From Burkholderiales bacterium PBB3 (lineage in GTDB: Bacteria; Pseudomonadota; Gammaproteobacteria; Burkholderiales; Burkholderiaceae_C), in NCBI GenBank assembly GCA_002256115.1, contig NKIK01000030.1, positions 1-58,286 of the forward strand: a stretch of DNA of 58,286 bases. The letters run 5' to 3'. The notes under the pieces are model-generated. The model ran no database searches. It was not told the origin of the DNA and worked only from the letters and a program-made list of their open reading frames with translations. A program made the translations under genes and the position numbers. Positions 26,049-33,848 of this stretch are shown here, piece after piece. How positions within the stretch are numbered: the stretch's first letter is position 1; the number at the start of each line of letters is the position of its first letter.

Positions 26049-26341
26049 CTTTCAGACCACTGCGCACCCAACTCAGCCAGGCGCGCTTGCAGAGCCGCCG
26101 CACCCAGGCCGCCAGCCGCAGGCTCCAAGGACTCCGTGGCCAACAGCATTTTTAGGCCTGCGTTATCCGCGACCGGCGCATTGCGGCGCGCCTGCTGCAC
26201 CAGCAAGTCGTAATCAGCCGGGCGCAACAACACCGCACTGGGACGATTGCGCTTCATCAAATGCACTGGCCCATGGGCCAAAGCCGACTCCAGCACCGCA
26301 AAACCGCTGCGTTTGATCTCTGCCACGGTGATCACATTCAT
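26045..26341 (-). CDS. Phd/YefM-like antitoxin of the PIN toxin
   Basis: A 98-residue protein with an N-terminal Phd-type DNA-binding fold ([30 protein letters not shown], then PADYDLL) and a C-terminal tail ([15 protein letters not shown]) likely to bind the toxin. ATG 26341 has AAAGGAG 6 nt upstream. Such antitoxins repress their own promoter; an AGTA-N4-TACT inverted repeat lies 28-39 bp upstream of the start. Confidence 0.8.
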   Translation of the reverse strand: MNVITVAEIKRSGFAVLESALAHGPVHLMKRNRPSAVLLRPADYDLLVQQARRNAPVADNAGLKMLLATESLEPAAGGLGAAALQARLAELGAQWSER

Positions 26342-26368
26342 GAACACTCCTTTTTAGGTACCGAAAAC

Positions 26369-26380
26369 AGTACTAATACT
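26369..26380. promoter_or_regulatory. candidate antitoxin operator
   Basis: AGTACTAATACT (AGTA-CTAA-TACT) is symmetric and sits just upstream of the antitoxin gene, within an AT-rich stretch in otherwise GC-rich DNA. A GTAC-N8-GTAC pair overlaps it. Position fits autoregulation by a Phd-type antitoxin. Confidence 0.4.
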
Positions 26381-26473
26381 AACGCCAATTTTCTGCTTTG
26401 CAAGCTGGGCTTGCCGCCCGCGCCTTTGTTCCAGCACAAGCCCTCTGCAGGTTTGAACTGCGACAATTGGGGC

Positions 26474-27628
26474 ATGACCGACACCACCCTTGCCACCACC
26501 TTCGACTCCCTGCACAACCCGACGTTTCTACAGGCCTGCATGCGCCAGGCCACACCCCACACCCCCGTGTGGCTGATGCGCCAAGCCGGGCGCTACCTGC
26601 CTGAATACGTGGCCACGCGCGCCACCGCCGGCAGCTTCATGGGCTTGGCCACCAACCGCGACTACGCCACCGAGGTGACCCTGCAGCCGCTGGAGCGCTA
26701 CCCACTGGATGCCGCCATTTTGTTCAGTGACATCCTCACCGTGCCAGACGCCATGGGTCTGGGCCTCTCGTTTGCGCAGGGCGAAGGCCCGCGCTTTGCC
26801 CACCCCATCAAGACCGAGGCCGATGTGGCCAAGCTGGCCGTGCCCGACATGGTCAAACTGCAATATGTGTTTGACGCCGTCAGCAGCATCCGCAAAGCAC
26901 TCACCGTAGACGGCAAAGGCCGTGTGCCCCTGATTGGCTTCAGCGGCAGCCCCTGGACGCTGGCTTGCTACATGGTCGAAGGCAAGGGCTCAGACGACTA
27001 CCGCCTGGTCAAGACCATGCTCTACAGCCGCCCAGACCTGATGCACAAAATGCTGCAGATCAACGCGGACTCGGTGGCCGCCTACCTGAATGCGCAGATC
27101 GATGCGGGCGCGCAAGCCGTGATGATTTTTGACAGCTGGGGCGGCGTGCTGGCCGATGGCGCGTTCCAGAGCTTCAGCCTGGCCTACACCGCGCGCGTGC
27201 TGGCCCAACTTAAGCGCCACGGCACCGATGGCAAAGTGGTGCCGCGCCTGGTGTTCACCAAGGGCGGTGGCCAGTGGCTGCAAGACATGAAGGCGCTGGA
27301 CTGCGAGGTGCTGGGCCTGGACTGGACCGTGAACCTGGCGAATGCCCGCGCGCTGGTCGGCGGCCTGGAATATGGATCTGGCGTGAGCGGCCCCGGCAAG
27401 GCACTGCAAGGCAATATCGACCCCAACGTCTTGTTTGCGCCCCCCGAGGCGATTGAATCGGAAGTGGCCAAGGTGCTGAACAGTTTTGGAACGCCATTCC
27501 AAGGCAATGGCACTGGCCCCACGCATATCTTTAACCTGGGCCACGGTATTAGCCAGTACACACCACCTGAGCATGTGGCCGCGTTAGTAGCAGCGGTGCA
27601 CCGCCATTCCCAAAAAATGCGGGCCTAA
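26474..27628 (+). CDS. hemE: uroporphyrinogen decarboxylase
   Basis: A 384-residue enzyme of haem biosynthesis that removes four acetate carboxyls from uroporphyrinogen III to give coproporphyrinogen III in the cytosol. The signature [15 protein letters not shown] at the N-terminus (with the active-site Arg) and the second signature [16 protein letters not shown] are both present; the catalytic Asp is expected in [17 protein letters not shown] 26474 gives the normal N-terminus ([13 protein letters not shown]). The gene is divergent from the toxin-antitoxin pair and is followed by a 396 bp gap before priA. Confidence 0.95.
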   Translation: MTDTTLATTFDSLHNPTFLQACMRQATPHTPVWLMRQAGRYLPEYVATRATAGSFMGLATNRDYATEVTLQPLERYPLDAAILFSDILTVPDAMGLGLSFAQGEGPRFAHPIKTEADVAKLAVPDMVKLQYVFDAVSSIRKALTVDGKGRVPLIGFSGSPWTLACYMVEGKGSDDYRLVKTMLYSRPDLMHKMLQINADSVAAYLNAQIDAGAQAVMIFDSWGGVLADGAFQSFSLAYTARVLAQLKRHGTDGKVVPRLVFTKGGGQWLQDMKALDCEVLGLDWTVNLANARALVGGLEYGSGVSGPGKALQGNIDPNVLFAPPEAIESEVAKVLNSFGTPFQGNGTGPTHIFNLGHGISQYTPPEHVAALVAAVHRHSQKMRA

Positions 27629-27688
27629 TCCCTCAGCCCAATTTGCTTACCACTTTTTTGACACCCGCTTTCAAATGCTGCGTTGCAC

Positions 27689-27697
27689 TTATGCACA
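27689..27697 (+). promoter_or_regulatory. DnaA-box match
   Basis: TTATGCACA fits the DnaA-box consensus TTATNCACA. It lies in the 396 bp gap between hemE and priA. The gap (27629-28024) is AT-rich relative to its surroundings and holds no credible gene. Confidence 0.4.
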
Positions 27698-27819
27698 AAA
27701 AAATGATAGCGCACCAATTTGCTTCGCTGCGCAGGTGCAGCGTCGCTATTAAACCGATAGCGCTCGTAAGTGCTTGATTTGTATAGAAATAAAAGATTGC
27801 TTTTTTTATGGGCATTCCA

Positions 27820-27848
27820 GCCAAAGCCTTGATTTTTAAGGCTTTGGC
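27820..27848. repeat. 11 bp inverted repeat upstream of priA
   Basis: GCCAAAGCCTT and AAGGCTTTGGC are perfect arms around a 7 nt loop. No T-run follows on the plus strand, so a terminator is not certain. Farther out, TAAGTGCTTGATTT around 27768 and its complement around 27918 form a second, wider inverted pair that encloses it. Confidence 0.55.
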
Positions 27849-27875
27849 GGCCCCCAAACCGAGATATCAACAAAG

Positions 27876-27884
27876 TTATCCACA
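27876..27884 (+). promoter_or_regulatory. DnaA-box, consensus match
   Basis: TTATCCACA is a perfect DnaA box, about 140 bp upstream of priA. Together with the match at 27689 it makes two sites in the same gap, which could be a DnaA-controlled promoter for the primosome gene or chance. Confidence 0.5.
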
Positions 27885-28024
27885 GAAAAGTGGGATTGCA
27901 AGCAATACCTTTTGAAATCAAGCACTTAGCGTGATTTTCTCAAAAACACATCCATATTTGACTTTAAGTGGTGGCTATTAGGGTTCTCCCTCGAGCACCG
28001 CCCAGACCGCACTGTTTTGCCCCC

Positions 28025-30289
28025 ATGACCCACTGGCTCTGCGTTTTAGTCCAAACCCCGGCGTATGCCAATTTGGGGGTCGGGCTGAGCTATTTAAGTG
28101 AGCTACCACTACCACCGGGCACGCTGGTGCGCGTGCCTTTGGGCAAACGCGAGATGCTGGGCGTGGTGTGGGATGCTGACACCGCCCAGGCCACGGGCGA
28201 AATCGAACCCGGCAAAATCAAGTCGGTTGCAGGCGTGCTGGAGGGCATTGCCCCCTTAAGCACCAGCTGGCAACAATTGGTTACGTTTGCTGCAACTTAT
28301 TACCAGCGCTCGGTCGGCGAAGTGGCGCTGGCCGCCCTGCCACCGCAGCTGCGTGAGCTCAGCCCCGCACAAATGGCCCGGCGCTTAAAGCGTAAAAGCC
28401 CCGCCAAAGCTGCCCTAGGAGACTGGGAGGCAGAGCGTTCTGCGCAGGTAAAAGGAGGAGGCCGCAGGCCGGGGGACACGGAGCAGAGCGCTCTGCCTCC
28501 CAGTCTCCTAGCCACAGGCACCGGTGCGCCCGCGCTCACCCCCGAGCAAACCACCGTGCTGGCGCAGATAGACGAGCACGCGGGCCCGTTTTTGCTGTTT
28601 GGTGCCACGGGCAGCGGCAAGACCGAGGTGTATTTGCAGTGCGTGGAGCAACTGCTGGCCGCCGACCCCGACGCCCAGGCACTCATCATGGTGCCTGAGA
28701 TCAACCTAACGCCGCAGCTCGAAGAACGCTTCAAGGCCCGGTTCAACGCCACCGCTTCGCCCCTTTACGGCGAGCACGCCGTGGTCAGCCTGCACAGCGG
28801 CATGACGAATCCGCAGCGGCTAAAGAGCTGGCTGGCCGCCCACAGTGGCGCGGCGCGCATTGTGTTGGGCACGCGCATGGCCGTGTTTGCGTCGCTGCCC
28901 AAGCTGCGCTTGATCGTGGTGGATGAAGAACACGACCCCAGCTACAAAAGCAGCGAAGGCGCGCGCTACTCGGCCCGCGACCTGGCCGTGTACCGCGGCA
29001 AGCTGGAGGGGGCCAAGGTGATCTTGGGATCGGCCACGCCCTCGCTAGAAAGCTGGCACCACAGCCGCCCGGCAGAAGATGGTGGGCGCTACCTGCGCCT
29101 GCACATGCCCAGCCGCGTGGGCGGAAACGACCAGCTTCCCGCTACCGCAGGGGCCTTGCCGCTGGTCCGCCGCGTGGACATGAACCACCAGCCGCGCAAA
29201 GCCGTGTTCTCACTCCCCCTGATAGAGGCCATCAAAGAGCGCGTGGCCCGCGGCGAGCAGTGCATGGTGTTCCTCAACCGGCGCGGCTACGCGCCAGTGC
29301 TGCACTGCACCGATTGCGGCTGGAAGAGCGAGTGCCCGCACTGCAGCGCCTACCGCGTCTTTCACAAAATAGACCGCACGCTGCGCTGCCACCACTGCGG
29401 TTTCACCGAGCGCGTGCCGCGCGCCTGCCCCACCTGCGGCAACCCCGACATCGCCCCGCTGGGCCGGGGCACCGAGCAACTCGAAGAGCTGTTGGCGGAG
29501 CTGCTGGCCGATGTGAAGCGGCCTGGGTCTATGACCCCCGGTAACCCGCGCGGCGAGCCCCTACGCATTGCCCGCATTGACGCCGACTCCACCAAGCTCA
29601 AAGGCGCACTCGAAGAGCAACTGGCCGCCGTGCACGCGGGCGATGTGGATGTGCTGGTGGGCACGCAAATGATTGCCAAGGGCCATGACTTCAGGCGCAT
29701 CACGCTGGTAGCGGCTGTGAACCCCGACGGTGCCTTGTTCAGCGCGGACTTCAGAGCACCCGAACGCTTGTTCAGCCTGCTGATGCAAGCCGCAGGCCGC
29801 GCAGGGCGCGATGCAGCGCTAGGGGCGCAGAGCGAGGTGTGGATACAGACCTTTCAGCCCGCGCATGCTTTGTATGCCGCCCTCAAACGCCATGACTACC
29901 CGGCCTTTGCCGCGCAGCAATTGAAGGAGCGCGAAGAAGCCGGCATGCCGCCCTTCAGCGCCCAGGCCCTGGTGCGCGCCGAGGCGCGTACGCAAGAAGC
30001 CGCCCAGGCTTTTTTGAACGCCGCCCGCGCAGTCGCCGTGAATGAAATGCCCGCCTGGGACGGCTGGGCCACGGTGCTGGAGCAAATCACGCCCTACCCG
30101 GCCGTGCCCATGACCATTCAGCGCGTGGCCAATGTCGAACGCGCCCAAATGCTGATCGAAAGCCCCTCACGCGCAGCGCTGCAGCAGTTTCTCACCGCCT
30201 GGCAAGACGTACTGCACAGCACCCGCAGCCTGCCCGAATGCAAAGGCCTGATCCGCTGGGCGATTGATGTGGACCCGTTGCTGATTTAG
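28025..30289 (+). CDS. priA: primosomal replication-restart helicase PriA, with palindromic insert
   Basis: A 754-residue 3'-5' helicase that reloads DnaB at stalled forks. It shows Walker A GATGSGKT (residues 193-200), the DEEH box (300-303), and the four-pair zinc-binding region (LHCTDCGWKSECPHC, LRCHHCGF, RACPTCG). Helicase motifs follow (VLVGTQMIAKGHDF, LLMQAAGRAGRD). ATG 28025 starts the 3'-DNA-binding domain at MTHWLCVLVQTP. Residues about 131-163 are an in-frame insert encoded by a palindromic element at 28415-28511, placed in the linker between the winged-helix domain and helicase lobe 1 (before LTPEQTTVLAQ). All catalytic motifs are intact, so the protein is likely functional. Confidence 0.95.
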   Translation: MTHWLCVLVQTPAYANLGVGLSYLSELPLPPGTLVRVPLGKREMLGVVWDADTAQATGEIEPGKIKSVAGVLEGIAPLSTSWQQLVTFAATYYQRSVGEVALAALPPQLRELSPAQMARRLKRKSPAKAALGDWEAERSAQVKGGGRRPGDTEQSALPPSLLATGTGAPALTPEQTTVLAQIDEHAGPFLLFGATGSGKTEVYLQCVEQLLAADPDAQALIMVPEINLTPQLEERFKARFNATASPLYGEHAVVSLHSGMTNPQRLKSWLAAHSGAARIVLGTRMAVFASLPKLRLIVVDEEHDPSYKSSEGARYSARDLAVYRGKLEGAKVILGSATPSLESWHHSRPAEDGGRYLRLHMPSRVGGNDQLPATAGALPLVRRVDMNHQPRKAVFSLPLIEAIKERVARGEQCMVFLNRRGYAPVLHCTDCGWKSECPHCSAYRVFHKIDRTLRCHHCGFTERVPRACPTCGNPDIAPLGRGTEQLEELLAELLADVKRPGSMTPGNPRGEPLRIARIDADSTKLKGALEEQLAAVHAGDVDVLVGTQMIAKGHDFRRITLVAAVNPDGALFSADFRAPERLFSLLMQAAGRAGRDAALGAQSEVWIQTFQPAHALYAALKRHDYPAFAAQQLKEREEAGMPPFSAQALVRAEARTQEAAQAFLNAARAVAVNEMPAWDGWATVLEQITPYPAVPMTIQRVANVERAQMLIESPSRAALQQFLTAWQDVLHSTRSLPECKGLIRWAIDVDPLLI
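28415..28511 (+). repeat. in-frame palindromic coding element, copy 1 (in priA)
   Basis: Arms 28415-28437 and 28489-28511 are 23 bp perfect inverted repeats; pairing continues inward with a wobble and a mismatch to about 30 bp. The 51 nt loop contains GCGCAGGTAAAAGG and GGACACGGAGCAGAG, shared with the two copies in the B12/radical SAM gene. It is translated as LGDWEAERSAQVKGGG and DTEQSALPPSLL. Confidence 0.9.
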
Positions 30290-30297
30290 GTCAAATC

Positions 30298-30348
30298 GGC
30301 CATTCAGCCCGTGGATAGTGCGGGAGCAGCTTCTTTTTTAATAGCAAA
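30298..30348 (+). repeat. 51 bp direct repeat, left copy (dispersed family)
   Basis: Identical over 51 bp to 31600-31650, same orientation. Core GTGGATAGTGCGGGAGCAGC then a T-run and AATAGCAAA. The repeat lies between the priA stop and the ATPase stop. Family similarity continues to the left (GGTCAAATC from 30289), as in the 32.1 kb copy. Confidence 0.9.
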
Positions 30349-30349
30349 C

Positions 30350-31501
30350 CTACCCCAATAGAGCCCACAAGGGCACCGCTTCAATCTTGTCGGCCATGGG
30401 GTAGCGGTGTGCGCCTGGATAGACCACATAAAGTGCGTCCAGCTTCAAATCCTGCATCGCAATGCGCATACTCGGCGTCACGTGGGGGGCGTCGGCGCGT
30501 TTGAATTCCACCCCTACGCGCTGGCTGCCTTTCAACAACAGCAAATCCAGCTCAGCGCCCTGGTGGGTGGCCCAGAAGTAGGCTTGATCGGGCCGAGCGA
30601 TGCGCAAAATCTGCTCTAGTGCAAACCCCTCCCAACTGGCCCCGCTCTGCGGACGGGTGAGCAGATCGGTGCTGCCCTGAATACCCAGCAGAGCGTGCAG
30701 CAAGCCCGAATCCCGAAAGTAAATCTTGGGTGCCTTCACCTGGCGCTTACCCAGGTTTTCGTGCCAGGGTTGCAGTTGGCGGATCATTAAGGACTGCGTC
30801 AGCGTGTCCAGATAGCGCCGAATGGTCGGCTCCGACACCCCCATCGACTGGGCCAATGGCGCGGCAGACCAGATTTGCCCATGGTAGTGCGCCAGCATGG
30901 TCCAGAAGCGCAGCATGGCGGGGGCCGCAATGTTGATTCCAAACTGAGGCATATCCACACGCACATGGTCGGCAATAGCCTGCATGCGCCAAACAAAGCT
31001 GTCCGCGTCTGTTGCCGCCAGGTACGCGCGCGGGAAACCACCGCGCAACCACAGACGGTTGGCATCTGCCGCCGACCATTGCCCCGCGTCAGCGGCAATC
31101 TCAGTCAGATCGAAGCCATCGACTTCAATGGTCTCTACGCGCCCCAGCAGGGATTCTCCAGACTGCCGCAATAGGCTGGGAGATGCGCTGCCCAGCAGCA
31201 GGTATTGACCAACGCTGTTAGTGCGATCCATCAACACCCGCAGCAGCGGAAACAGCCCAGGCTTGAGCTGCACTTCATCGATCACCACCAGGCCCTGAAG
31301 ATGCTCCAAGGTCTGGGTGGCGTGCTCCAGACGCTGCGCATGGGGCGGGTATTCCAGGTCAAAGTAGTTGGGGGAGTCGCGGCTTAAAAATTGCTGCGCT
31401 AGCGTGCTTTTCCCGGATTGACGTGGACCACTGAGCACCACGCCGCGTGAGCGCTTCAGCGCGGTGCGTATGGATTCTTCAAGACGGATTCGTTGCAGCA
31501 T
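30350..31501 (-). CDS. AAA_14/DUF4143 ATPase
   Basis: A 383-residue protein with an N-terminal P-loop ATPase (SGPRQSGKSTL; VVIDEVQLKPGLF as Walker B; sensor-like LLLGSASPSLL). A winged-helix segment follows (AQSMGVSEPTIRRYLDTL), then a C-terminal DUF4143 nuclease-like domain (FRDSGLLHALLGI, GASWEGFALEQIL, ELDLLLLKG with RVGVEFKRAD). Such proteins are common, often transferred, and of uncertain function; links to mobile elements or defence have been suggested. The ELD and EFK residues of the restriction-endonuclease-like core are present. The whole gene lies between two identical 51 bp direct repeats, and its stop codon touches the left one. Confidence 0.85.
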   Translation of the reverse strand: MLQRIRLEESIRTALKRSRGVVLSGPRQSGKSTLAQQFLSRDSPNYFDLEYPPHAQRLEHATQTLEHLQGLVVIDEVQLKPGLFPLLRVLMDRTNSVGQYLLLGSASPSLLRQSGESLLGRVETIEVDGFDLTEIAADAGQWSAADANRLWLRGGFPRAYLAATDADSFVWRMQAIADHVRVDMPQFGINIAAPAMLRFWTMLAHYHGQIWSAAPLAQSMGVSEPTIRRYLDTLTQSLMIRQLQPWHENLGKRQVKAPKIYFRDSGLLHALLGIQGSTDLLTRPQSGASWEGFALEQILRIARPDQAYFWATHQGAELDLLLLKGSQRVGVEFKRADAPHVTPSMRIAMQDLKLDALYVVYPGAHRYPMADKIEAVPLWALLG

Positions 31502-31599
31502 GGGGAGATACTAATCCAACTCACCATGAATATCCAACGTATATTGTTCGATTTTCATGGTGACCGAACAAAAATCTACGCCAATTTGCAGAAAAAACA

Positions 31600-31650
31600 G
31601 GCCATTCAGCCCGTGGATAGTGCGGGAGCAGCTTCTTTTTTAATAGCAAA
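31600..31650 (+). repeat. 51 bp direct repeat, right copy (dispersed family)
   Basis: Identical to 30298-30348. Lies upstream of the ATPase gene start, between it and the stop of the membrane-protein gene at 31678. The rest of this 176 bp gap holds no gene. Confidence 0.9.
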
Positions 31651-31677
31651 ACCCAAGCCCACAACCCAAACCAAGGA

Positions 31678-32052
31678 TCAGGTCTTTGGCCCTTGAATCT
31701 GCGGCTGGGGCGTGCGTATGGCGTTGTCTGATCCGGCCGGCACACCCACTTCACGGGCCTGTACATCCACCACATCGTTCATTCCGTCCACGCCGCCAGC
31801 ATGCGCAGCCTGACCCATGCCGCTGCCGGGTTGCCCGCCCCGGCGAAACTGCTGGCTGGCTTGGCGAAATTGGGTGAACGCTGTGAATGCCACCGGCTTG
31901 CGCCCGGTGAACACATAGCGCAGCAGCGCCACCAGCAAACCCGCCACGGCCAGCAATAGCAGGCCCAGCATCACCACCAGCCCAAAGGCCAGTAGCGTCA
32001 GCTTGACCACCGCCCGCAGTACGCGGGCCACGAAGTTAGAAATCATGTCCAT
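31678..32052 (-). CDS. small membrane protein of unknown function
   Basis: A 124-residue protein with one long or two short membrane segments near the N-terminus (LTLLAFGLVVMLGLLLLAVA), then a basic patch (RYVFTGRKP) and a polar, Gly/Gln-rich tail. ATG 32052 is preceded by GGGGGA. I do not recognise a family. It lies between two copies of the dispersed repeat. Confidence 0.55.
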   Translation of the reverse strand: MDMISNFVARVLRAVVKLTLLAFGLVVMLGLLLLAVAGLLVALLRYVFTGRKPVAFTAFTQFRQASQQFRRGGQPGSGMGQAAHAGGVDGMNDVVDVQAREVGVPAGSDNAIRTPQPQIQGPKT

Positions 32053-32123
32053 TCCCCCATTTTGCCCAAACAGGCTTTACCCTCAGCGCAGGTCGGGGCT
32101 TGAAGCTGTGCGCCTGATTTCGA

Positions 32124-32182
32124 GGTCAAATCGGGCTTTCAGGCCGTGGATAGTGCGGGAGCAGCTTCTTTTTTGATAGCAA
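32124..32182 (+). repeat. dispersed repeat copy that ends the GNAT gene
   Basis: Shares GTGGATAGTGCGGGAGCAGC and the T-run with the 30.3 and 31.6 kb copies, with GATAGCAA in place of AATAGCAA. The GNAT gene on the minus strand reads into it and takes its last ~17 codons and stop from it. Confidence 0.85.
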
Positions 32183-32734
32183 CCAGTCATCGCGCAGCAG
32201 CCCAAAGGACTCCACATCGCAGCCCCGCCCCTTGGTGACCCAGCGCCCGCGCAAGATGCCCTCTGCGGCAAAGCCTAAGGAGCGCAGCAGCGCACCCGAG
32301 GCCACGTTGCGCGGGTCCACCTCGGCTTCTATGCGCCGCAAAGCCAGCGTGGTGAAGGCCGCGTCCAGCAAGGCCACTAGCGCCTCGCGCATCAGGCCCT
32401 GGCCCCACCAAGGGCGGCCCAGCACATAGCCCAGCTCTGCACGGGCGCTGCCCGCGTCGTACTGAAACAGCAAGCAAGCGGCAATGACCGTTTTGCTGGC
32501 CGTTTCCTCCACCACCCACTGCAGCGTGCTGCCGCTGGTCTGGGCCGTTTGCATGCGCGCCAGCCAGGCCTGGGCATCTTCCATGCTGGCCCAGGTGGCG
32601 TAGGGCAGGTAGCGGGTGACTTCGTCATTGCCGTTGACGACCAGCAGGTCCGCCAAGTCATAGTCCGCTACCGGGCGCACCACCAACCGGGGCGTTTGCA
32701 GGGGCTCGGGGTGCAAAAAAGGCGGGGTCGTCAT
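32126..32734 (-). CDS. GNAT-family N-acetyltransferase (RimJ/RimL-like)
   Basis: A 202-residue GNAT enzyme that transfers acetyl from acetyl-CoA to an amine. It has the RimJ/RimL-type start (LQTPRLVVRPVADYDLADL), the acetyl-CoA loop in GRPWWGQGLMREAL, and the late strand RIEAEVDPRNVASGALLRSLGF. The acceptor is unknown; self-resistance and ribosomal-protein acetylation are both seen in the family. The C-terminal LLSKKKLLPHYPRPESPI is encoded by a dispersed repeat that also provides the stop codon, so the native end was probably replaced or extended. ATG 32734 is chosen over the longer frame by fit to the family start. Confidence 0.85.
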   Translation of the reverse strand: MTTPPFLHPEPLQTPRLVVRPVADYDLADLLVVNGNDEVTRYLPYATWASMEDAQAWLARMQTAQTSGSTLQWVVEETASKTVIAACLLFQYDAGSARAELGYVLGRPWWGQGLMREALVALLDAAFTTLALRRIEAEVDPRNVASGALLRSLGFAAEGILRGRWVTKGRGCDVESFGLLRDDWLLSKKKLLPHYPRPESPI

Positions 32735-32758
32735 CGGTAGCAATCGGTAGTAATACGT

Positions 32759-33739
32759 TCAAGTCATCAGGGCCACAGCGCCTGAAAAGGTAAAAAACGC
32801 GGCCGCTGTGGACACCAAAATAATGCGGGCAATGCGCCCGTTGTCTGCGCCAAAGCGCTCGGCCAGCAGCGACACATTACTGGCGCTGGGCAAAGCCGCC
32901 AGCAGCACCAGCACCATGAAAGCAAACCGATCCAAAGGCACGCCCAGCTGGATAGCGCTGGCCCCCACCAAAAACACCAAGAGCGGGTGCAGCAGTAGCT
33001 TGATCAGGGCCACGGGCACGTAGTCGCGCCAATGCACTGCGTGGCTGGCATCGGCCTTGGCCAGCATTTGCGAGCGTGCCAGCACCGCGCCGATGGTGAA
33101 CAGCGCCACCGGCGATGCCGAGTCTGCCAGCAAGCCCACCGTTTGAACCACGGGCTTGGGAAATTCAATCTGCAACGCCGACACCACTGCGCCCAGCAAA
33201 ATAGACCAGGGCATGGGGTTGGTGGCCACGCCTTTCAATGCATTCTTCACCGCCTGCCCCGCCGCGCTGCCCTGGCCCGGCGCAGCGTCCACCGCCCCCA
33301 GGCGCGACAAGCCAATGCACAAAGACGACGTAATCACCATGTCCACCAAAATAGTGACGATGGCCGGGCCTGCCGCCTTGGGCCCCAACAGTGCCACCAG
33401 CAAGGGCACGCCCATGAAGCCGGTATTCGGGAAAGCGCCGACCAGCGCGCCGAAGGCCGCGTCGTTCCAGCCAATGTGTTTGCGCAGCGTCACCGCCACC
33501 ACAAAGGCCACCATCACCAGCGCGCACAGCAGGTAGGTCAGTGCCACGCTGGCATCCAAAAGCTGGCCAATGGGCGTGGACGCGCCAAAGCGGTAGAGCA
33601 TGCAGGGCAGCGCAAAAAACAGCACAAAACTGTTCAGGCCCGGTATGGCCGCCAGGGGGAGCATGCCCCGGCGGGCGGCCACAAAGCCGCACAGCACCAG
33701 CGCAAAAAACGGAAACGTAACGGTTAAGACATTGAGCAC
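32759..33739 (-). CDS. AEC-family transporter (auxin efflux carrier type)
   Basis: A roughly 326-residue hydrophobic protein with about ten membrane spans arranged 5+5. It has family features: Pro-containing helices (FFALPCMLYRFG), GAFPNTGFMGVPLL in the first half, and ALPSASNVSLLAERFG in the second. The AEC family in bacteria is linked to export of malonate, amino acids or other anions; the substrate here is unknown. No ATG gives a normal N-terminus; I use the GTG at 33737-33739 (VLNVLTVTFPFF), for which no strong ribosome-binding site is seen, so the start is uncertain by a few codons. Confidence 0.8.
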   Translation of the reverse strand: MLNVLTVTFPFFALVLCGFVAARRGMLPLAAIPGLNSFVLFFALPCMLYRFGASTPIGQLLDASVALTYLLCALVMVAFVVAVTLRKHIGWNDAAFGALVGAFPNTGFMGVPLLVALLGPKAAGPAIVTILVDMVITSSLCIGLSRLGAVDAAPGQGSAAGQAVKNALKGVATNPMPWSILLGAVVSALQIEFPKPVVQTVGLLADSASPVALFTIGAVLARSQMLAKADASHAVHWRDYVPVALIKLLLHPLLVFLVGASAIQLGVPLDRFAFMVLVLLAALPSASNVSLLAERFGADNGRIARIILVSTAAAFFTFSGAVALMT

Positions 33740-33848
33740 CGCAAGATTGTGGCATCCCCAGCCGCACAAGCTGCCACCGGACCGGCGGCAGCGCTAATAT
33801 GGATGCTTACGCTTCGTAACGATTTTTAACGCACACAGGGGCTTGGAC

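Noticed and set aside
27625..27921. 98-codon minus-strand frame between hemE and priA
   Set aside because: Covers DnaA-box-like sites and hairpins, has no ribosome-binding site and no recognisable protein pattern.
27629..28024. Chromosomal replication origin
   Set aside because: Two DnaA boxes only, no dnaA/dnaN/gyrB neighbours and no box cluster, so an origin is not supported.
30350..31501. Composite transposon carrying the ATPase
   Set aside because: The flanking repeats are 51 bp members of a dispersed non-coding family, without transposase or terminal inverted repeats.
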